Positions 47,222 to 55,383 of a stretch of DNA of 64,000 nucleotides are shown here, piece after piece (positions within the stretch are counted from its first letter, which is position 1; every line of letters starts with the position of its first letter). The notes below the pieces were generated by a model. It did not search any database and was not told the origin of the DNA. It worked only from the letters and a program-made list of their open reading frames with translations. Source of the DNA: Bog-473 sp963800725 (GTDB lineage Bacteria; Actinomycetota; Acidimicrobiia; Acidimicrobiales; RAAP-2); contig CAWDCE010000022.1 in the NCBI GenBank assembly GCA_963800725.1, forward strand, positions 124,001 to 188,000, read 5' to 3'. The position numbers and the translations under genes are program-made.

Positions 47222-48322
47222 TTAGCGTACAAGGACCAGGTCGTCGCGGTGCACGACCAGGTGGGACATGTCCTCGGGCAGCTGATCGCTTCGACGACCG
47301 ACCCACTGCGTCGAGCGCTTCGCCGCCAGGCGGACCAGGCCCTTCGCAAAGACGCTGCCGTCAGGTCCAACTATCTCGACGGCGTCGTCGGGACCGAACG
47401 TGCCCGCAACCGACACCACGCCCGCAGGCAACAAGGATCGGCCGTCTTCGCTGAGCGCCCGCTGCGCTCCGGCATCGACCACCAAGGAGCCCGAGGCCGC
47501 CAAGGCGAAGGCGATCCAGAGTTTTCGGGCCGAGAGGCGTTCGGATCTCGGGCGAAAGACCGTCCCGACACCGGGCACGCCCGAGATGGCCGCGGCGAGC
47601 ACCCCGGGGCGGGCGGCATCGGCGATGACGGTCTCGACGCCCGACCATGTCGCCATCTTCGCCGCCGCCAACTTCGAGGCCATCCCGCCGCTGCCCTCGA
47701 CCGTGCCCGGGCCCCCCGCCATCGACTCAAGTTGTTGGTCGATTTCGACGACTTCTTCGATCAGCGACGCTTCGGCGACGTGGCGGGGATCGGCGGTCAA
47801 GAGGCCGGGCGCATCGGTCAAGAGCAACAACAAGTCGGCGCGCACCAGGTGGGCCACCAACGCCGCCAGCCGGTCGTTGTCGCCGAAACGGATCTCCTCG
47901 TCGGCGACGGCATCATTTTCATTGACCACCGCCACCACGCCGAGGTCGTTGAGATGCCCGAGGGTGTCGCGCGCGTGGAGATACTGGATGCGGTGACCAA
48001 AGTCGAGGGGGGCCAACAGCACCTGGCCGGCCAAGAGCTGATGGGGGTCGAGGGCTTCTTGCCACATCTTCATGAGGCGGTGCTGGCCCACCGCCGAGAC
48101 CGCTTGGAGCACCGCCGGGTCGCTCGGTCGGCTCTCCCCGCGCCCAAGGGCGGCCCAGCCGGCCGCGATGGCGCCCGAAGTGACGACCACCACCCGGTGT
48201 CGAGCTGCGCGTGCCTCGGCGATCTCGGCCGACAAGCGCTGCACCGTGTCGGCCGTGACCGACGACGAACCGAGCTTGAGGACGACCGACTTGGCGCCGC
48301 GGCCCGCGTCAGCTCCGCTCAC
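47222..48322 (-). CDS. proB: Glutamate 5-kinase
   Basis: First step of proline synthesis. A 366-residue protein with an amino-acid-kinase domain (VVLKLGSSSV, VVTSGAIAAG, VNENDAVADEEIRFGDND) and a C-terminal PUA domain (about 280-360). The GTG start overlaps the obgE stop by 4 nt (GTGA). Confidence 0.96.
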   Translation of the reverse strand: MSGADAGRGAKSVVLKLGSSSVTADTVQRLSAEIAEARAARHRVVVVTSGAIAAGWAALGRGESRPSDPAVLQAVSAVGQHRLMKMWQEALDPHQLLAGQVLLAPLDFGHRIQYLHARDTLGHLNDLGVVAVVNENDAVADEEIRFGDNDRLAALVAHLVRADLLLLLTDAPGLLTADPRHVAEASLIEEVVEIDQQLESMAGGPGTVEGSGGMASKLAAAKMATWSGVETVIADAARPGVLAAAISGVPGVGTVFRPRSERLSARKLWIAFALAASGSLVVDAGAQRALSEDGRSLLPAGVVSVAGTFGPDDAVEIVGPDGSVFAKGLVRLAAKRSTQWVGRRSDQLPEDMSHLVVHRDDLVLVR

Positions 48323-49595
48323 TGCTCGCCCCAGGTGAAGGTCAGCTCGCCCACGGTGACCTCGTCGCCCTCGCGCACCCCGGCTCTCGAGAGTGCCCGG
48401 TCGACCCCGAGTCGGCGCAGGCGCTTGACCGCCTCTTCGAGCGCGCCGTCGTCATTGAGGTCCGAAAACGCCACGGCGCGTTCGGCGGTGCGTCCGAGCA
48501 CGCGCCAGTGGCCCCCGCCCGTCCGCTGCACCGACACCCCTTCGGGCACCGGCCGATGGATGACCACCGCGCTGGTGGCTTCGACCGTCGCCGCAGAGCG
48601 CACCTGGTCGACCATCGCGGCCAGGCGTTGGACCAATGCGGTCACCCCGACCCCGGTCGCCGAGGAGATCAGCAGTTCGATCGGTCCGTCCTGGCCGCTG
48701 ACCCCGCGCACCGCGCCGGGCGCGTGGAGATCGTCTTTGGACCCGACCACGATCCGCGGCCGCGCCAAGAGCTCGGGCTGGTAGTCGCCCAACTCGCCCA
48801 ACAAGATGCGCAGCTGATCGTCGGGGGTGCACGCGGCGTGGGGGTCGAGGTCCACAAGCACCACGAGTACACGCGCCCGCTCGATGTGACGCAAGAAGCG
48901 GTGCCCGAGCCCTTTGCCCTGGGCGGCCCCTTCCACCAGACCGGGGATGTCGGCCATGACAAACTCGGTGCCGTCACGCATCGAACCGACGCGCACCACG
49001 CCAAGATGAGGCTCAAGGGTCGTAAAGGGGTAGTCGGCGATCTTGGGTTTGGCGGCCGAAACGGTCGAAATGAGGGTCGACTTGCCCGCGTTTGGAAACC
49101 CGACCAACGCCACGTCGGCCATGAGCTTGAGTTCCATGTCGAGCCACCGCTCTTGGCCCTTCTCGCCCTGCTCGGCGAACGCAGGGGCCCGGCGCCGGTT
49201 GGAGAGGAATCGGGCATTGCCCCTTCCCCCTGGCCGCCCTCGGCGATGAGGAAGCGGTCGCCGTCGTTGACCAGATCGCACTGGACCACGCCGAGGTTGT
49301 CGCGCACCACCGTGCCGACGGGGACCTGGACAATGACGTCTTTTCCCCGGGCCCCGTGCTTCTTGGCCCCCTGGCCGTGCACCCCGTCGGTGGCCCGGCG
49401 GAACGGATGGTCTCGAAACCCGAGCAAGGAAGCCTGATTCACCGAAGCCACCAGCCAGACATCTCCGCCGTGGCCGCCATCGCCGCCATCGGGACCGCCC
49501 CGATCGACATGGGCCTCACGGCGCCACGACACCGCCCCCGCTCCCCCGTCACCGGCTCGCGCGTGCAGTTGGGCCTGATCGACGAATCCGGACAT
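48319..49595 (-). CDS. obgE: GTPase Obg/CgtA (frameshifted in assembly)
   Basis: Ribosome-associated GTPase. The glycine-rich Obg fold starts MSGFVDQAQLHARAGDGGAG. The G domain has GFPNAGKST, DIPGLVEGA and VVGSKDDL. The C-terminal OCT domain ends GELTFTWGEQ. One indel near 49225 at the end of the Obg fold is bridged, giving about 425 residues. It follows the canonical rplU-rpmA-obgE order, but five accessory genes are inserted between rpmA and obgE here. Confidence 0.94.
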
Positions 49596-49604
49596 GGGCG
49601 TGCC

Positions 49605-49610
49605 AGCCTA
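49605..49610 (-). promoter_or_regulatory. -10 element of obgE
   Basis: TAGGCT on the minus strand, 9 nt before the obgE ATG. It would give obgE its own promoter now that it is separated from rpmA. Confidence 0.35.
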
Positions 49611-49621
49611 CTGGCGCTTGC

Positions 49622-50941
49622 TCAGGCCCCCTCGGCGCGAAATGTGGCCCTCCGGGCCCGCTGCGCCACCTCGGTGCGGGCCGCCACCCGATCGGTGCGC
49701 ACATTGTGCCCGGCGCGGATCACCTGATCCCCGCCCACCCACACGTCGGTGACCAGGTGCCCGGTCCCGGCCCAGACCAGGTGCCCGAGCAGTTCGGCCT
49801 GATCGAGGGCGGGGGTGAAACGGGCATCGTCGGTGCGCAGGCGAATGAAATCGGCTGCCCGGCCGATCTCGAGCGCCCCCACCGCGAGCCCGAGTGCCTC
49901 GGCCCCGTCTCGGGTGGCGAGCCGCAGCGCCTCGGAGGAAGTCAACGCGGCGGGGTCGGTGGCGCTGGCACGGGCCAAGAGCGCCGCGAGGCGCATCTCG
50001 TCCCACAGGTGGAGGTCGTCATTGGAGGCCGGCCCGTCGGTGCCGAGCCCCACCACCAGCCCGTGGCCGCGCATGGCGCTCAACCTGGCCATGCCCGCTC
50101 CGAGCTTTCCATTCGAACCGGGGCAGTGGGCCACGGCCACCTGGTGCTCGGCCAGCAGGGCCATCTCTTGATCATCGAGCCAGACGCAATGGGCCGCGAT
50201 CACCCGGCCATCGAACACCCCGAGCGAAGCGAGATGGTGCGGTGCCCCCATGCCGTGGCGTTCGCGCACCAGCGCACCTTCGGCCTCGGTCTCGGCCAGG
50301 TGAATCTGGATCAGCGCGTCACGCTCCGCCGCCGCATGCGCGACGGCCACCAAGGCCTCGGGCGGCAAGCTGTAGGCGGCGTGGGGGCCGAAGCCGAGAT
50401 GGAGCCGGTCTTCGCGCCCGTTGAATTCGTCGAACATGGCGCAGGCCTCATCGAGCTGACGCACCCACTCGCGTTCGGGCCCGTGGCCCGGCACGTCGAA
50501 GATCCCCGGCGTCAAGACGCACCGGATCCCCGAATCAATCGCCGCGGCGGCGACCACCCCGGGATGACGGTACTGCTCGCAGGTGGTGGTCACCCCGCCG
50601 CTCAACAGCTCGTCGGCCCCGAGCGTCATGCCCCAATAGACGTCGTCGTCGCTGAGCCTCGCCTCGCGCGGCCACACCGCCTCGTTCAGCCACCGATCGA
50701 GGGGGAGCCCGTCGCCGGCGCTGCGCAGCAACGTCATGGGCGAATGGGCATGGCAGTTGACCAGTCCGGGCATCAACAGGCCGCCGAGGTGCTCGACCGT
50801 CGTCGCTGCGGCCGCGGCCACCTTGGTCGGGTCGCCGACCCAGGTGATGCGATCGCCCTCGAACTCGAGCGCGCCTGGCTGGTAGACCGTGTCGCCTTCG
50901 TCGACACTAAAAACCGCGTCGGCCACGACACGATGCGTCAT
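49622..50941 (-). CDS. Amidohydrolase, MTA/SAH-deaminase-like (MtaD/Atz family)
   Basis: A 439-residue metal-dependent hydrolase. Metal ligands are visible in NCHAHSP (H64, H66), QIHLAETEAE and AAHCVWLD, and the catalytic region reads GTDGPASNDDLHLWDEMR. This last motif is typical of 5-methylthioadenosine/S-adenosylhomocysteine deaminases and related Atz/TrzN hydrolases. The substrate within this family cannot be fixed by eye. It lies 10 nt downstream of the DtxR gene, so the amine oxidase, regulator and hydrolase form one transcript. Confidence 0.85.
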   Translation of the reverse strand: MTHRVVADAVFSVDEGDTVYQPGALEFEGDRITWVGDPTKVAAAAATTVEHLGGLLMPGLVNCHAHSPMTLLRSAGDGLPLDRWLNEAVWPREARLSDDDVYWGMTLGADELLSGGVTTTCEQYRHPGVVAAAAIDSGIRCVLTPGIFDVPGHGPEREWVRQLDEACAMFDEFNGREDRLHLGFGPHAAYSLPPEALVAVAHAAAERDALIQIHLAETEAEGALVRERHGMGAPHHLASLGVFDGRVIAAHCVWLDDQEMALLAEHQVAVAHCPGSNGKLGAGMARLSAMRGHGLVVGLGTDGPASNDDLHLWDEMRLAALLARASATDPAALTSSEALRLATRDGAEALGLAVGALEIGRAADFIRLRTDDARFTPALDQAELLGHLVWAGTGHLVTDVWVGGDQVIRAGHNVRTDRVAARTEVAQRARRATFRAEGA

Positions 50942-50951
50942 GGGCGCTGCG

Positions 50952-51644
50952 TCACGCCGCGGAGACGAACAGCCGGTGCGACAGTGCCGCGGGAAGGCGC
51001 AAAGGGTCTTCGGTCCCTTCCACCACTACCTCGAGCGATCCGTCGCTGGCGCGACCATCGACCACGGCCCACGCACCCGGGATGAAGCCGCCCCCGTCGA
51101 GGAGAGCCAGGGAGCCCATGTTGAGCTCGACCTCTTCGCTGATGCGCAAGAGCTGGACGTGCTCTCCATCGGCCACCTCGGCCAGCGGCCGGGTGGGGCC
51201 GCTCGGGCGCTGCGAGTGTGATCCGGGGATCGGATTGCCGTGTGGGCAGGTGGCGGGATCGCCCAACAGCTCGATCAGGCGGGCTTCGACGTCGTCGGAG
51301 ATGACATGCTCCCACCGGCCCGCCTCTCGATGGACCTTGTGCCACTCGAGTCCAATCACGTCGACCAAGAGGCGCTCGGCGAGCCGGTGCTTGCGCACCA
51401 CCTTTTCCGCCAACCCCAGCCCCTGCTCGGTCAGATCGAGACGTCGGCCATCCCTGGTCACGTACCCCTCGTCGATCAGGCGCTCGAGCATCTCGGACAC
51501 CGACGGGGCGGAGCGGCCGAGGCGTTCGGCGATGCGGGCCTGGATGACTGGGGTCCCCTCTTCGGCCAACGAGAGCATCGTTTCGAGATACTCCTCCACC
51601 GGTGGGTGGTATTCCTTTTGCGCATGCGTCGGCTCAGTCGGCAT
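50952..51644 (-). CDS. DtxR/MntR-family metal-dependent regulator
   Basis: A 230-residue regulator with a winged helix (ARIAERLGRSAPSVSEMLERL), a dimerisation/metal domain (KHRLAERLLVDVIGLEWHKV) and an SH3-like C-terminal domain. I choose ATG 51644 because GGAGGT lies 10 nt upstream. The ancillary metal ligands H86 and E90 are kept. At the primary site the residues equivalent to Met10 and Cys102 of DtxR/IdeR appear to be E18 and G109 (REAGRWEH), with E112 and H113 retained, so metal preference may differ from Fe(II). It overlaps the amine oxidase stop by 11 nt. Confidence 0.88.
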   Translation of the reverse strand: MPTEPTHAQKEYHPPVEEYLETMLSLAEEGTPVIQARIAERLGRSAPSVSEMLERLIDEGYVTRDGRRLDLTEQGLGLAEKVVRKHRLAERLLVDVIGLEWHKVHREAGRWEHVISDDVEARLIELLGDPATCPHGNPIPGSHSQRPSGPTRPLAEVADGEHVQLLRISEEVELNMGSLALLDGGGFIPGAWAVVDGRASDGSLEVVVEGTEDPLRLPAALSHRLFVSAA

Positions 51645-53562
51645 GACAGTGCCCACCTCCATTCGACGAGGGGGGTACGTCGAGGGCCGGGTTGCGATCG
51701 AAGAAGCCGACGGGGACCAGCGAGAACCCGGTGTATTCGACCGGCATGACCGGCCAGTCCTCGGGTCGGGGCAGGTGCGTGATCCCAAAGGAGTGCCACA
51801 CCACGATGTCGGTGTCGACAATGGAGCGGTCCTGGCGCGTCCAGGTCGCCAAGCCCTCCCCACCGGCCGACTGGTTGGGGTATTCCCCCGCGGCGCGTCG
51901 CTCCTCCTCGTTGAAGGGCGTGACCCACAAGTTGTGGGCCGCGGAACTCGGCCCGCCGGCCCACACTCGAGGTCGGGTCGGCCAAGAGCGTCGGGGTGGC
52001 GGCGGGCAAGAGCTTGTAGGCCGTTGGTTGCCCGACCGCGTTGGTCTTGGTGCGGTTCGCAATCTTCCAGGTCCGGCTGCGCGACGGGTCGACGCGGCGC
52101 CGGGCCTCAAGCTCGTGCTCGAGCAGGGTCACGCTCGGCGAGAAGGCGTTGTCCCAAGGGTTGTCGTCCCCGGGCGGCGACGCCACGGCGTCGACCTCGA
52201 GGACCGAATTGTCGGGCCGTCGACCTCGACGTCGAGGCGGACGTTGAAGAGGTGCTGGTGCATCGGCGCAGCCAAACCGGGGGCGACCATGTTGGCGTGG
52301 GGACCCGGGTCGTCGCCGTCGACGGCCATGGGCGACATGATCCCGGTCAGCTTCACCTCGAGTTGCATGCTGCCGTCGAGGTAGAAGTACCAGTAGAACC
52401 CGTACTCGTAGTTCCCAACCGTTGCGATGGAGCTGACGACCAGGCGGCGCGAGCGGCGCACCTCGGCCCGGCCCGACGGCAGGTCGACGTGCTTCCACAA
52501 GATCCCGTAGTCCTCTTCGTGCATGCAGATGGCGTTGGCCCGGGTCCGCGGCTTGCCCCGCTCGTCCGCAAAGACATCGTCGAAGTAGTAGATCTCCCCG
52601 AGGCAGTCGCACCCGAGCGTCAAGGAGTTCGCCATGCGACCAAGACCCCATTCCCCGGCGTCAAAGGCGCTCTTCCACGCGTGCATCGCACCGGGATGCC
52701 CATAGGGCACGACCATCTCGGACACCGACGCCCGGTAAAGAATGGGGCGGGTCACTCCGGCGTCGTCGTAGGCAACGGTGTGCAGCACGAGGCCCTCGAG
52801 CGGGTCCATGCCGACGCGCAACGACCACTTCTGCCAGCGCACCAGATTGCCGTCGACTACGAAGCTCGGCCCCTCGGGCTGGGTGATTTCGAGCGGCTTG
52901 AGATCGGTGCGCAACGGCGCGTTGTCTTCGGGGTAATAGCTCCCCGACAACGGGGGGAAGGGCACGACCCCGAGGTCGAGAACCTCGAGAACCTCACCGG
53001 CCCCACCGTCGACGTAGGCCATGAGGCCCTCGAGGGGCCGGGCATATCCGTTGTCCTCGGTGGACGTGCGCAGGTAGGCGAGGCAGCGGAAGATCCGCCG
53101 CTTGTGCTCGTGCACCACACCGAACGTCCCGGCCGGCCACGGATCGATCTGCACCAGCGAGGTGTCCTCTATGCCGCGCCGCTTGAGGGCGGCATTCCAC
53201 TCGCCGCTCTCGTGCAGTGCAATGAGCGCGCGGATGGCATCGTCCATCTGGAGTGCGGGGCGCACGTCGTCGACCTCTCGCCAGCTGTCGATGGTGCCCC
53301 TCGTCACCGAGACCACCGCCTCGACCACGTTGGCCGAGGGTCCCATCAAGAGCTGGAACCGCACCCGGCGATCGGGTGTCACGTCCTCACCGCGGTCAAC
53401 GGCACGGACCAGGTCTTTGGGGGGCTCGCACAGGCCGACATAGGCGAAGCGGACATCCTCGAAGGCAATGGTGGCCCGACCGCTTTCTTCGATGATCTGG
53501 CGGGCCCGGTTGATCTCGTCGCCGTCGAGCGGGGCCAATGGGTGCTGGACTGGATTCGTCAT
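51634..53562 (-). CDS. Copper amine oxidase, TPQ-dependent (frameshifted in assembly)
   Basis: Oxidises primary amines to aldehydes with release of ammonia and hydrogen peroxide. Reconstructed length is about 642 residues. The topaquinone precursor is the first Tyr of TVGNYEYGF (about Y385), the catalytic base is probably D301 in AFDAGEWGLG, and copper ligands are in MHQHLFNVRLD and the later WHSFGITHLPRPEDWPVMP. Two compensating indels near 52215 and 51965 break the C-terminal part. No signal peptide is seen, so it appears cytoplasmic. TAGCAT lies 10 nt before ATG 53562. Confidence 0.92.
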
Positions 53563-53572
53563 GTCGGGGGCA

Positions 53573-53607
53573 ATGCTACGCGGCCAGGGGCGGGGACCCC
53601 GTAGGGT
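53573..53607. promoter_or_regulatory. Divergent -10 elements of the amine oxidase and punA
   Basis: TAGCAT on the minus strand (53578-53573) lies 10 nt before the amine oxidase ATG. TAGGGT on the plus strand (53602-53607) lies 6 nt before the ATG of the phosphorylase. The two genes are only 51 bp apart and may share regulation. Confidence 0.5.
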
Positions 53608-53613
53608 GCTTCC

Positions 53614-54399
53614 ATGTCCGATTTGGGTGATCGACCGCTGCGCACGGCCCGCGAGCTGGTCCGCCGCACCGGGGTCGACCACCACGATGTCCTGGTCATT
53701 CTCGGGAGTGGGCTGGCCCACACCGCCGAGTTGCTGGGCGCTTCGGGCCCGTCCCTCCCGCTCGCCACCTTGCCCTTCTTCCCCCGCTACACCGCGACCG
53801 GGCACCACGCCGAGGCGTGGTCCCTGACCATTGGCGACAAGGTTGTCTTGGTCTTCGCCGGACGCTGCCACCTCTATGAGGGCATCGAGGTGGCCGAAGT
53901 CGTCCATCCGCTCCGCACCGGGATCGCTGCGGGTTGCTCGACGGTGATCCTCACCGCCGCGGTGGGCGGACTCGACCCCGCCCTCGCTGAGGGTTCGGTC
54001 GTCGCGGTGTCCGATCAGATCAACCTGACCGGGCGTTCCCCGCTCCTTGGTCCCCAGTTCATCGACATGGTCGACGCCTACGACGCACAGCTCCGTGAGG
54101 CCGCCCGGGCCACGCCGGACATCGAACCTTTGCGCGACGCCGTCTACGCCCAGGTGCTCGGGCCCCAGTTCGAGACCAAGGCCGAGGTGGCCATGCTGCG
54201 CCAGATGGGTGCCGACGTGGTCGGCATGTCCATGGCGATCGAGACCATTGCGGCCCGCGACGCCGGAGCGCGGGTCCTCGGGCTTGGGGTGGTCACCAAC
54301 GAGTCGGCCGGGCGCTCGGGCGACATCGCCCAGGCGGCGGCGCACGCCGCACCGACGGTGGCCGCCATCATTGGCCACGTCGTAGGGTCACTTCGGTGA
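53614..54399 (+). CDS. punA: Purine nucleoside phosphorylase (trimeric PNP/MTAP family)
   Basis: Phosphorolysis of purine nucleosides to base and ribose 1-phosphate. A 261-residue protein with phosphate-binding LGSGLAHTAE and GRCHLYEG, GPQFETKAEV and the base-site MGADVVGMSM with ETIAAR, close to mycobacterial PunA. The base-contact loop reads VTNESAG, where PunA-type enzymes have NLAAG. A methylthioinosine-specific activity is possible given the deaminase next door, but that is inference. Leaderless start. Confidence 0.9.
   Translation: MSDLGDRPLRTARELVRRTGVDHHDVLVILGSGLAHTAELLGASGPSLPLATLPFFPRYTATGHHAEAWSLTIGDKVVLVFAGRCHLYEGIEVAEVVHPLRTGIAAGCSTVILTAAVGGLDPALAEGSVVAVSDQINLTGRSPLLGPQFIDMVDAYDAQLREAARATPDIEPLRDAVYAQVLGPQFETKAEVAMLRQMGADVVGMSMAIETIAARDAGARVLGLGVVTNESAGRSGDIAQAAAHAAPTVAAIIGHVVGSLR
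54383..54388 (+). promoter_or_regulatory. Leaderless -10 element of the VOC gene
   Basis: TAGGGT inside the end of punA, then seven bases, then the GTG start of the VOC gene at 54396. It offers a separate leaderless transcript in addition to read-through from punA. Confidence 0.45.
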
Positions 54400-54770
54400 C
54401 CCACGCACCCAAGGGCATCGACCACGTCGCCCTCAACGTCGACGATGTCCCCGCAGCCATTGGCTTCTACACCGAGGTCATGGGCTTGACCTTGCGCGAC
54501 GACCGGCCCGACTTCGGGATTGCGGGGGCCTGGCTCGACGCCGGCGGCCAACAGGTCCACCTCATTGAGTTGCCGCCGCCCAACAACATGGGGCAGCACT
54601 TCGCGCTGCTCTACGCAGATATTGGCGAGGTGGTCGAACGCCTACGCGCCCAGGGCACTCCGGTCAGCGACCCGACCCCGAGCAGCCCCGGTCGTCGCCA
54701 GGCCTTCCTCCAAGATCCTTTCGGCAACACCATCGAACTCCACCAGCACGACGTTGCGGCCGCCGACTGA
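54396..54770 (+). CDS. VOC/glyoxalase-fold protein
   Basis: A 124-residue vicinal-oxygen-chelate protein with paired beta-alpha-beta-beta-beta modules: GIDHVALNVDDVPAAIGFY, HLIELPPPNN, and the C-terminal QDPFGNTIELHQ. Likely metal ligands are H10 and the C-terminal Glu. Members include glyoxalases, epimerases and dioxygenases, and the activity is not determinable here. The GTG start overlaps the punA stop by 4 nt. Confidence 0.85.
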   Translation: MTHAPKGIDHVALNVDDVPAAIGFYTEVMGLTLRDDRPDFGIAGAWLDAGGQQVHLIELPPPNNMGQHFALLYADIGEVVERLRAQGTPVSDPTPSSPGRRQAFLQDPFGNTIELHQHDVAAAD

Positions 54771-54779
54771 GGTGCGGGC

Positions 54780-55034
54780 TTAGACGCTGGTGACGATGTC
54801 GACGTGCTTGCGGCCACGTCGTTCACCGAACTTGACCACGCCGTCGGCGGTGGCAAAGAGTGTGTCGTCTCCACCGCGCCCGACGTTGGCCCCGGGGTAG
54901 AACTTGGTGCCGCGCTGACGCACGATGATCGAGCCGGCGGTCACCGCGGTGCCGTCGAACTCCTTGACCCCGAGGCGCTGCGCCTGTGAATCGCGTCCGT
55001 TTCGGGTGGACCCGCCACCCTTGGTCTTTGACAT
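54780..55034 (-). CDS. rpmA: 50S ribosomal protein bL27
   Basis: An 84-residue large-subunit protein near the peptidyl transferase centre: KTKGGGSTRNGRDSQAQRLG and RQRGTKFYPGANVGRG are diagnostic. It has the plain N-terminus, not the cleaved extension of Firmicutes. Follows rplU after 22 nt and converges on the VOC gene with 9 nt between them. Confidence 0.97.
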   Translation of the reverse strand: MSKTKGGGSTRNGRDSQAQRLGVKEFDGTAVTAGSIIVRQRGTKFYPGANVGRGGDDTLFATADGVVKFGERRGRKHVDIVTSV

Positions 55035-55056
55035 AGCTGCTCCTGCCCTCTCGCCC

Positions 55057-55371
55057 TCAGCCCGCGGCCGTGATGGCGGTGATTTCCAAGGTGGCGTAGT
55101 GCTGGCGGTGGCCCCAACGGCGCCGCTGGTTCGACTTGTTCTTGTAGGTCATGGCGTTGATCTTGGGACCCTTTTCCTCACCGACCACCTTGGCGGTGAC
55201 CGATGCCCCCGCGAGCTGGTCCGGGGTGGCGAGCACCGTGGTGCCGTCGACGACGAGGACGGGTTCGAGCGCAATTTCGGTGCCGACCGGCTGACCTAAC
55301 AGCTCGACGCGCAGGCGCTGGCCCTCGGCCACCCGCTCCTGCTTTCCACCCGACTTAATGACCGCATACAT
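55057..55371 (-). CDS. rplU: 50S ribosomal protein bL21
   Basis: A 104-residue protein beginning MYAVIKSGGKQ, with the KNKSNQRRRWGHRQHYATLEI signature region. The 12 nt between the rne stop and this ATG read TATCTCCTCCTT, which is the complement of a Shine-Dalgarno sequence, so no normal ribosome-binding site is present. Confidence 0.96.
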   Translation of the reverse strand: MYAVIKSGGKQERVAEGQRLRVELLGQPVGTEIALEPVLVVDGTTVLATPDQLAGASVTAKVVGEEKGPKINAMTYKNKSNQRRRWGHRQHYATLEITAITAAG

Positions 55372-55383
55372 AAGGAGGAGATA

